From Limanda limanda (lineage: Eukaryota; Chordata; Actinopteri; Pleuronectiformes; Pleuronectidae): a DNA stretch of 64,000 bases. Below are positions 55,591 to 64,000 of this stretch, piece after piece. Both the position numbers and the translations under genes were made by a program. The notes below the pieces were generated by a model, which was given only the letters and a program-made list of their open reading frames with translations, was not told the origin of the DNA and did no database searches. The number at the start of each line of letters is the position of its first letter. Within the stretch, counting starts at the first letter, position 1. The stretch lies in the NCBI RefSeq assembly GCF_963576545.1, contig NC_083656.1:11379393-11443392 (forward strand), read 5' to 3'.

Positions 55591-57779
55591 TAGGTTATTG
55601 AGTGGTGGTGACACAATAACTGCTCGTTCAAGATCTTCGCTATTCGCTTGTAACTGGGCAAGCTGTATGCCATGTCTTGCCAAGCCAGCTTCCAGATTTT
55701 CTTGGCTGTAAGGGTTATCTCCAAAGATGTTGTTGAGAGCTGTAGAGTCCTGCTCACTGTTGGCTAACATGCCCTCCATCCAAATTTGTGTTGGTGTATG
55801 GTTGTGAGCCGATCTGAGTCTATGGTTGTTCCAAGCGCGTCGGAAAAAGTCTAGACGTTTTTGGATTTCTGGCTTATACACTATTTGTAGTGCCATTATC
55901 TGAGTGTTACATTCAGGATTCAATATTTGTTCATCTTCAAACGAATGGAAAAGTGTGTAGAAGTAGTGCACAACCTGCAGGAAAACATCTCTCCAAAGAC
56001 GTTCAATACGTTGGTTGTGCACCGACCGGCCTGTAATGTGCCTTGCATGTCCACCTTGTCCCTGCAGAAGGTTCATTAAAAGAGCAACCAGAGTGTTTTC
56101 CCCTCCGTGGTCTGATCTCACTCTGGAGGGTAACCCATAAAGGCAGGTGGCTCGAACAAAGTATGTCACAACTGTCAAAGCTGTGTTATCTGTGCTGCAG
56201 TTGATGTAAGTTATTAGTCTGGAGTTCCCGTCAATACCAGCATGCGTCACAAACCCCCACCTGTAAAACAATGGGGGGAAAAAGAATAATGGTTTACCTC
56301 ATTACCTGTAAACAATTTTTACATTTTCACCAACAGATTCATAATAAATAAAAATGTTTTGGATGAGAAAAGATTGAGATTAAGAAAGTGGAAGAGGAAG
56401 GTGAACGAGGCTGGATTTGAAGAGGTCATATTACGTAAGAGTTGTACTTTAAACGCATGCGCAGTGAAATTGAGTGGTCACTAGCCATCCAATATGGCCC
56501 CTAATACTCCCACCAGTAAAAGAAATGCAAGAGCTGACCCCTGATTACCGAATTAGACGCATATGGCCATCTATGTGCCACAAACTATTCGGGAATGGCA
56601 CATAGTATGTTCTCCTTGCCACTGTCTGGCTCCATCTCTGGGCTGCAGCAGCTGGATCAATGCGATTGAGGGTCTCTCGAACTCTTCTTCTTTGTACCAC
56701 AATCCCGTCGGCATGCAGGTATGCCCTCATCATCTGAATGGAGTTCATAATTAAAGACAATTAGGATACAGCACATTTGTTATATAAGTGATACACATAA
56801 CACCTACAAGCGAATATGTTGTAGAATGCTTACTTCTGAGCCTGATCTTGGAAACAGGCTGTGGAGTCTCCTGACGTGCTCCTCCAGGTTATCATCACTA
56901 ATGGGAGTGAATCTCTTTCCCACTGAAAGCTGAAAAGACCTCATTTTTTTATGCAGGTATGAGGAGGAACAGCCCAACATCCTTGCCATGGCTCTCACTG
57001 TAAAGCCTTGAGTGAGAAGCAGCTCAATTTGCTCCCTTGTAATGTCCAGGGCAGGTCTCCCTCGTCTTCCTAAAATAGGGAAATAAAACAATTAAGGAAT
57101 ATCAATAAATGAATGATCACTATAATAGGCTAATTTAATTAAACATGTCATGAAGCCCAGACGAACAAGGACAAAGTTGGTTTGCTGTACCCCCTTCCTC
57201 TACCACAAATATTGTAATTATTCCACATCTTTTGTCTTCCTAAACACTCCAATTTTCCCAGGTTCAAGTTGAATTCACAATATGTCCTCAGCAAAGCCTG
57301 TATGCCCAGTAGTCTAGCTATATGTTAATGCATTTTAAAAGAACGGGTGATTAACAGAGTGGTCTATGTTGTATACTACAACAACAAAATATCAATACTA
57401 TGCACACGTGGGGATGAGGTACGTATTTCATTTTAGCATCCCTTTCTACTATAAAATCAAATGAGTCCATATCTGACGAACAGAGACAGTTAAATATTTG
57501 TACATAAGTCAGCCTACCTGTATGCAAACGATGCGCTGCATGGGAACCAACACGGAGTGCATTGGATGCTGACGGCGCAGCAATGATATCTCTGAGATTT
57601 GTGAGACTCTGAAATATACCCTGCATAGCCTCAGGGCTAATATTAACTTCAACTCTTCTCAGGTTAGCAATAGAGTTGTCGATAGCATGCACTTCTCTGC
57701 GACCTGCAGATCCTTGGTGATATGCTTGTTCGATTGCAATACATCGTCTTCTGATACGTCTCAAGACGGCGTCCACCAT
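55465..57779 (-). CDS. rve-type (DDE) integrase/transposase
   Basis: Four exons: 57518-57779, 56834-57069, 56549-56733, 55465-56260. They total 1479 nt, or 492 residues, with no frame break. Residues 1-87 are Arg-rich and helical. Residues about 90-135 form a helix-turn-helix (GRPALDITREQIELLLTQGF, MARMLGCSSSYLHKKM), as in resolvase/transposase DNA-binding domains. The catalytic core follows with Asp221 (WHIDGH), Asp278 (RSDHGGEN) and Glu314 (NQRIERLWRD). The last two are separated by 35 residues, the D,D-35-E spacing of retroviral and IS3/IS481-type integrases. This enzyme should cut and join the element's ends. It is transcribed inward from the right TIR and converges on the HECT gene. There is no zinc-finger or chromodomain, unlike many LTR integrases, and no reverse transcriptase nearby. 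Confidence 0.9.
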
Positions 57780-58227
57780 GTTAAAACCAGATTTTCGTTT
57801 TAAACTGAGGCAAGTTTGGTGGGGGGTCTTGCAGCTGGTGGTTAGGGTGTAGGAAGCAGAGTGAAGGTGATTAGCATATGAAACAGTACATGGTTGACAT
57901 CCTTAGATATGTGAAATAACGTTCTGGATGTTAACAGATGTGTAATTCCTGTGAACAGTGAACACAATATTTTATCATTAGTTTAGTCATTGCCTTATTC
58001 ACTTGATATGGCAAGTTTTCAATTGAAAAGTAGTAAAGAAAAGCTACTCAGATAATTTACCACTGCCACCTCCTGGCGATAGTAAATACTGCAGCAGGTC
58101 AACATACACTGACCTCTAAACATAAATCAGATTGTTGTTCATAATATAATAGCATTATACCTTCAGTGGGCCTACAATGGAATATTCCTGTATTTGGATA
58201 ATTTCTGCACCTTCAGATAAGTAGGTA

Positions 58228-58295
58228 TCCATTTCAATTATATTCTGCAGACAGTACAGGCGCCTGTAATGCCAGCAGAAAATAATTGAAATGGA
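58228..58295. repeat. 68-bp near-perfect palindrome, right TIR
   Basis: Same length and GGCGCC-type centre as the left copy, with the inner mismatches on the opposite side and one extra arm change (GAAAATAATT). Palindromic character has survived in both TIRs. Confidence 0.88.
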
Positions 58296-58329
58296 CTTTA
58301 CTGATGTGGGATTTTTTTAAAGAGGCAGG

Positions 58330-58760
58330 TTTTGACCTCTGGACACTCCCGAGTCTCCCGAGTCCTGGGACTATAAAAAACTTGAAATATCAAAACATGA
58401 ATGGAGGAGGGGGCTGTATTGTATAGACCTGTTGTTAGGTTTCTGTTAATATGAGCCCTTCTACTAAAGTCGATGCTTTATTATGAAATGACTGGAGCGT
58501 GCCCAATAAAGTGAATCACTTCCAGTTCAGGTAAACACTGATGACGGCTGCGTGCGTTATTCCTCCGTGAAAGCAGGATATCGCTGCCCGGTTATTCAAC
58601 CCTCAATGGTGGCAACCCTAACACCTGCACTGTGTTTAGTGATGATCATGTCAGTGCAGTTTGTGCTGCTGCTGTGATGCCAGTAATTAATATCGGTATT
58701 GAGACGGTATCACTCCCCTCAACAGGAGGAAGCTTGGACGTTTCCCTTTCCAGTAAGAGG
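58330..58760. other. 431-bp block present only in the right TIR
   Basis: The left TIR jumps directly from AGAGGCAGG to AGGGAAAAC. The right TIR has 431 bp between the equivalent points, bounded by short similar words (GAGGCAGG, AAGAGGAGG). A microhomology deletion in the left TIR is simpler than an insertion with no duplication. No coding potential recognised. Confidence 0.8.
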
Positions 58761-59095
58761 AGGGAACACTATTGGATTCACGGACTGAAAACCCTGTCAC
58801 TTATTAGATTGAATATAGATTATGACTTGAAGTGTTTTCTGTAAAGTACCACGATTTATTGGATATTTTGATTAAGCTGTTAATAATGTTCATCTAGAGC
58901 TGAGATTTGACTTTTCTGTACATCTATTAGGAATCTGTTCAAAATAAGAATAAGTGCTAAAACATTTTCACCTTTGTTTCATTGTTGTTCAAAAAAAATA
59001 ATGAATCTGACGCACACACACATGTACGTGCTTTATTCTGTTTGGATAGTAACCAAGGAGCTGGCCGTTCACAGCAGTGAAACCTCATCAGGCTT

Positions 59096-59175
59096 TATAG
59101 GGTTAAATTTCTGCTGGGTGGAGCTCTTGCTGGAGAGCCAATAGGAAGCTTCGATTTTAATCCCCTCATTTGCAT
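59096..59175 (-). promoter_or_regulatory. putative integrase promoter in right TIR
   Basis: On the minus strand, inward from the array: ATGCAAAT, then ATTGG, then CTATAAAG near 59096-59103. This is the mirror of the left cluster. It lies about 1.3 kb upstream of the integrase ATG, so a leader intron may exist. Confidence 0.6.
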
Positions 59176-59192
59176 GTGTGTCCAGGAGTGTA

Positions 59193-59795
59193 ACAAGTGA
59201 GCTAGTAGGCATTTTGGCTGCCACTTGCATACTAGTAAGCCCTTACAGCCTCACTAGTTAGCTCGTACAGTCAAAAAACACTGCAACTAGCAAACTACTG
59301 CACATTTCAAGCCCACTAGCTTACTAGTAAACATTTTGCACCTCACTAGTTAGCTAGCAAGGTGCAAAAAAGGTGTTAACTTGTTAACTAGTGAGGATTT
59401 TGGCTGCACTAGTTTGCAAGTGTGCATTTGGGCTCCCACTAGTTAACTACTGCAGCAAATTGGAGGCCACTAGTTAACAAGTGAGCTGAATCCATGTTTG
59501 ACTAGCTTACATGTCAGAGCTTTTGCAGCTCACTTGTTAGCTAGTAACACTTTCAGCCTTACTAGTTCGGTCCAGAGGGCCACTAGTACAGCAAAAAGCC
59601 CCCTAGTGGAGACTTTGGCTCTACTAGTGCAGCGCACAGTGTTACTAGTAAGGTTTCTGTTGTAACTAGTTGACCAAAAGTGCCACTAGTTGCTGAAAAA
59701 GAGTGACTAGTTAGATTTTTTTTTCAACTAGTTCAGTAAGATGCTGAACTAGTGCGACCAAACGTCCAACTAGTGCAGACAAAGACCGAACTAGT
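59193..59795. repeat. right ACTAGT palindrome array, helically phased
   Basis: Exactly the same length (603 bp) as the left array and its reverse complement with few substitutions: outermost site 59790, innermost pair ending at 59193. The outer single-site section has 20-21-bp steps and the inner section has 8-bp-offset pairs. Some sites are changed (for example the left ACTAGT near 45880 corresponds to ACTTGT here). Confidence 0.92.
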
Positions 59796-59855
59796 GGAGG
59801 GGACTGAAATTTGATATCAAGGATTTTGAATAAATGCTCAATCGGCTTGCCATAC

Positions 59856-62800
59856 TATGGGGGACACGTACACACACACACACACGCGCGCAGGACCAAA
59901 TATATTCCTCAGATGTCACACACACTCGGCTGGGATGAGGGGAGAGATGAGAGGATGCAGGTGGAAGAGAAAAGAGGAGTTAGTGATAAGACACATCAGA
60001 TAGGGGATTTCTCGAATCAGTGAATGTGAAGTAAACAAGTGTGCGATTGAATGAAAAACAATTTTGATGTGTTAATTTATTCTCTTTAGGTATCTGCAGC
60101 GTGACTGCTTTGACTTCAGTTCATTATTCTTTAAATGCAACAGCCGGGACGTGTAAAGTTTCAAAACCAATTTCAGTTTTTGAAAGATCTGCAGCTCGTC
60201 GGGTCATTTCTGTGAATCACAAGCAAACACAAGCCTCTCTGATAGTGTGAGACACATTTGAATGGATGAGTAACACAAAGAGTCAACAACACCCTCGAAT
60301 GAGAAGAAAACCCTGTGTGATACATGAGATATTCACCATCTTGTCCACTGTTCTACAATGACAATAATGACAAACGTTGACTTTTAATTTAAAAAAATTT
60401 ATTTGGTCCATCGGAACCTGAGATTGAAAATTAAACATACATAAGTTTTGTACACATATACACATATCCATCCCACAGAAAAGATCGTTAAAATATATCT
60501 CACATTCATCAGAGATCCAATTTTTCAGCATTAGGTTGTATTGTTTTTAATTTCTACTATTATACTTTTTGTCTTTTATTTTACAAGTTTAAAAGGGTCA
60601 GTTGATCTTTTTCAAATATTTTTTTAAATATTTTTTTTTGTGGCTTATATTTGCAGTCTGTACAATTTACAAGGAGGAAACCAGACATGGGAGAAGAGAG
60701 AAAAGAGAGAAAAGGCGTCGTGTCGGCCTCTTGAACCTTTTCCCCAGCTTGCCGCAGCCTCTTCAGCAGCAGGGGGCGCCGCTGAAGCACAGAAGAGTGC
60801 CCACCACAATTTCAACCAGGAGGGGAGTGAGTTCAAAAGACACAAGCAAGAGCAACAGTGGCAATAATGACACACAAAAAAAAATAAAAATGTATAAAAC
60901 AAAAATCAATCTCAATGTAAATGTAAAGTGATTCAGCAGCGGCACTGAATAATGAGGTGCCTCGTCTTTGCAGGTGTTTCAGTGCACGTTCTCCTCCAGC
61001 TCGTCCCCCTGGGCTCAATCTACAGCCTTAAATTATCACATTCCTTTATTTGTCATTCATCGACGCAGTGATCATCAACAGCATTCATTAGACAACAGGC
61101 CTGCAAATCACTTATACGAATAAATTAGACGCTCCACAGCTGCTGGGGACATCTGGAAGTGGTCATTACACGTCCTGTATCTTTGGGAAAAAACTTATTT
61201 ACAGTCACTTCAGCTTCAGGTTTCTTTCAAGAAAGGTTAACGCTGCTGTAGTAGTTCTCGTACAAATGAAGGTGTCGTGAATTTCAGCATTTGCTCAATT
61301 CAAGGTCGCAAAGTCGAGAGCCGAATCATCTCACGGAGGAACTCTTCACACCCACAACTTTATCGACACGCAAAATTAATTTCTTCTCCCAAAACAGTCA
61401 TCGTCCTATCATAGTCCTCCAGGGATTTTCTTATCAAGTTTTTTTTCTTCTCATGTCACGATGATAATAGTAAGACATCGACTTGGTACTTGTCGTAGCA
61501 CCCGCATTAGTCCTCCCTCTACATCCACGTTGCCATGGTGACGAGTGAAAGATCCTCAGCGAAAGATGACTAACGGCTTTGACAGCGGATAAATAGGAAC
61601 AAACAACTGGGTGGGGCGGGCGTGAAACAGCTGCGGGGGGGAACACATCCTGAGAAGCGACGCAGACGAAAAAACTCAGAGAGAACTAAAGCGTTTTCTG
61701 TGTCACAACACGTCTCAGGAGTCCCTTCGTCTCTCTTATTGCGTGTGCATGCAGTCTGACAAAAATGGAGATTTGTTATTACACGAGGACTCGGTGCTGT
61801 CGCTAATGTGCTGTCAGTGTATTCTTGCGGGAGGACGGCCCAGATGCTGGCGCTGCACCCGAGCAAACAAAAGAGGGGTCCCTGACCTCCCAGAGTAAAC
61901 TCTTAAAAGCTCCCCTGTGGCAGACTGAGTGTTCAAACAGCAAGTCGCTTCTCCAACTACTCGGCAAGTACTAACAGAATGCTCGCTGACCTTCTGTACC
62001 GGAAAGAACCAAACAAAAGGAGGCTCGAGGTGTCACGATGCAGAAGTGCAGGATTCAGCATGAAGTCACTCTGTAGGATGTGTGTTCAAATACGGATCAA
62101 CTGACTCGCCTCCAGCATTTAGACCTCAAACTGAGGTGGAGAGAAATTCATTTCAGAGGGTAAAGACTAGTTTTTTTCTTCTCTGGAGCGATAAAAAGCC
62201 AAAATTGTAGATGGGGACACGAAGATGGGGATTTCATTATAGCTGATTACTGACATGCACATATGAGTTAGTTGCTACAACATTCTCCTTCTGTCAACCC
62301 CTTTGTAAAAGCCTCGGGATAATGTCTGAGTGAAGCCATGTGACAATAGTGCAGGAGATTCTCAGCAGGATTCAGTGGGCACGAGACATTTCTGACAAGC
62401 GAGAGATAGACATAGAGGACAACTCAGAAAGACAACATGACTTGAAAACTTTTGGTGATTAGGGTGCTGTAAACGAAAACTCTCTCTGCAGCCGAATTTA
62501 TACGTCTCCTATGTCTCCTACATGCTGCTTGTTCTGTTGTTTTTCACCAGAGAATCTCCTGCTGCATTCTTCATACGTGAAAGTCAAACTCTGGAGAAAG
62601 CCTTGACCCCACTGTGCGGAAAATGTCCGGGATTCAAGTCTGAAAACGGCTTGTGTGTCAGTTCTCCTCAAGACAAAACCTCCTAAAGCAAAACACCGCC
62701 GTCTACACCTCCATCTACACCACATCCTTCCCAGTGAGCGTTTCTTTATACGAACAAACAGAGATAAAGAGATTCCAGCTACCACACACACCTGTCACTG

Positions 62801-63713
62801 AATCAGCCTGAGGTTTCTGCTGCACTCCAGCCAGCTGTAAAGGTTGTGAGTTTGGTCCTGAGCTACAGAGCGCTTTGACAGCACTGCGGTGATGGAGAGT
62901 GTTGACTCACAGTACTGATATGAATGATGGCTTGTTCGACGATCTCGAAAAAAAACACAAATATGGACAAAACGGCAACAAAGGTCATGTATTGAAGAAG
63001 TAAGACTGATACCGACTGAGTGTATTGTTTAAAAACAAAAAAAAAAAAAACATGTGTAACCAAGAGTAAAACTCGAAGTTGGGTTTGGCTCATTAAGTAC
63101 CGCATCAAGGACAGGGTGAGACAAATCCCACTGAAGTATCCCACTTTGTTAACTGTCTCTGTGCATCACATGGGGGTGTGGGGGGGTGTCCGATCGTTGC
63201 AGGCATACGGCTCAGTAGTTACAGCGCCCCACCCTGGGCTTTGTGAAGCTGGGTCGTCTCCGAGCGTATGAAAACCCGGGGCTGACATCCGTGCCACATA
63301 CAGCGCTTGTACAAAATACCTCCAGAATTCAGAGTGGATCCTCTCCGATGACTTGGTAAAATAATCGTCCTGCGAGTACGTCCCTGTCACTCCACGTGGC
63401 CCGCTTCCCTAATTTATTCCTGACATGGCACATCCACTTGGCAAGGGACAGAGTGCACGAGGGCCGGATGAAGATTTCAGCATTTGCGGAGCATTGGGAG
63501 GAGGGGGTGGGGGGGGAGAGCGCATAAATGCTGCCCGTTCATGCTATACATTCATGTGTGTGTCCATCCAAAAAAAATGGTACACACAAATACACATCTG
63601 TCTGTGTTTCAGGGCTGCGCACGCCACTCGCCCGCCCCGGTCTGGTTTTCCAGTGGTCTTGACAGTTCATTGATGTGGAGTCTGCGTATGTACAGGGGGA
63701 AAGTGGGCGGTGG
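59856..63713 (-). other. probable long 3' UTR of the downstream minus-strand gene, and flank
   Basis: Between the transposon and the last coding exon at 63714. Minus-strand AATAAA near 60391-60396 is a candidate poly(A) signal, which would give a 3' UTR of about 3.3 kb. A short CA/CG tract (about 59871-59891) abuts the transposon. I find no other exon; the open frames here are short and unspliced. Confidence 0.4.
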
Positions 63714-63920
<207 letters not shown>

Positions 63921-64000
63921 TCAAGCTGCTGAGAGGCACATCACGGCTAATCAGGCACATCAAGGCCAAGCAGGCACACGCTGAGCATTCCGAGCACAAG

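Larger units (their letters stand above)
45409..59855. mobile_element. 14.4-kb integrase + HECT-ligase DNA transposon with long TIRs
   Basis: A complete-looking element bounded by inverted repeats beginning GTATGGCAAGCCGATTGAGC. Order: left TIR with ACTAGT array; unique segment; third ACTAGT array; HECT ligase gene (plus); integrase gene (minus, tail to tail with it); right TIR with ACTAGT array. Both genes read open across all inferred exons, and the array parts of the TIRs are nearly identical, so the copy looks young. Integrase plus TIRs recalls Ginger-type and Polinton elements, but there is no DNA polymerase B, packaging ATPase, protease or capsid gene, which argues against a Polinton. 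I see no certain target duplication; TATGG occurs at 45410-45414 and 59856-59860 but not in matching positions relative to the ends. I cannot assign a published family name. Confidence 0.88.
57878..59855 (-). repeat. right terminal inverted repeat
   Basis: Reverse complement of the left TIR but about 450 bp longer, mainly because of an extra block at 58330-58760. The inner end is near ATATGAAACAGTAC, about 100 bp upstream of the integrase ATG, so the TIR supplies the integrase promoter and 5' leader. Confidence 0.9.

Noticed and set aside
45409..59855. Polinton/Maverick or herpesvirus-fusion (Teratorn-like) element
   Set aside because: Size, TIRs and integrase are suggestive, but no polymerase B, ATPase, protease, capsid or viral gene is present; only the integrase and HECT genes are found.
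45410..59860. TATGG as a 5-bp target duplication
   Set aside because: At the left it is inside the region that pairs with the right TIR, so the two copies are not in equivalent positions.

Overview
This is teleost fish nuclear DNA, probably from a spiny-rayed (percomorph) fish. The evidence is multi-exon vertebrate genes with GT-AG introns, long (CA)n and (TC)n microsatellites, hAT relics and fish-type dispersed repeats. Joining exons by eye at consensus splice sites gives open frames for five multi-exon genes (usp31, cog7, two mss51 paralogues, and a transposon-borne pair counted together below), and each summed coding length is a multiple of three.

Layout. 1-16.1 kb: usp31 (ubiquitin-specific protease 31) on the minus strand, 16 coding exons, with a GC-rich promoter near 15-16 kb. 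18.0-25.6 kb: cog7 (Golgi tether subunit), minus strand, 17 exons, with hAT-type elements in introns 1 and 5, each with an 8-bp target duplication. 26.9-27.8 kb: an intronless MYADM-like four-helix (MARVEL) membrane protein gene, plus strand. 28.9-32.4 kb and 34.0-41.9 kb: two tandem minus-strand mss51 (MYND zinc finger, mitochondrial/muscle) paralogues, plus a decayed third copy of the last exon at 28.1 kb. 60-64 kb: apparent 3' UTR and last coding exon of an unidentified minus-strand gene.

The standout is a 14.4-kb DNA transposon at 45409-59855, inserted upstream of mss51. It has inverted terminal repeats of about 1.5 and 2.0 kb and two convergent genes that both read intact. One is a 12-exon, 661-residue HECT-type E3 ubiquitin ligase (plus). 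The other is a 4-exon, 492-residue rve-type integrase with a helix-turn-helix and a D,D-35-E triad (minus). Each terminal repeat carries a 603-bp array of ACTAGT palindromes. The outer half has single sites every 20-21 bp (two helical turns). The inner half has paired sites offset 8 bp, repeated about every 31 bp (three turns). A third array of the same design, with the same 21/20-bp spacing register but different spacer sequence, lies inside the element just upstream of the HECT gene. All three arrays are followed by an octamer-like site, a CCAAT box and a TATA-like box. The arrays therefore look like combined transposase-binding ends and promoters. This element is the best candidate for an undescribed system in the window.

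The host genes have no evident common pathway. usp31 next to cog7 matches the human 16p12 neighbourhood, except that the two ENaC genes lying between them in human are absent.
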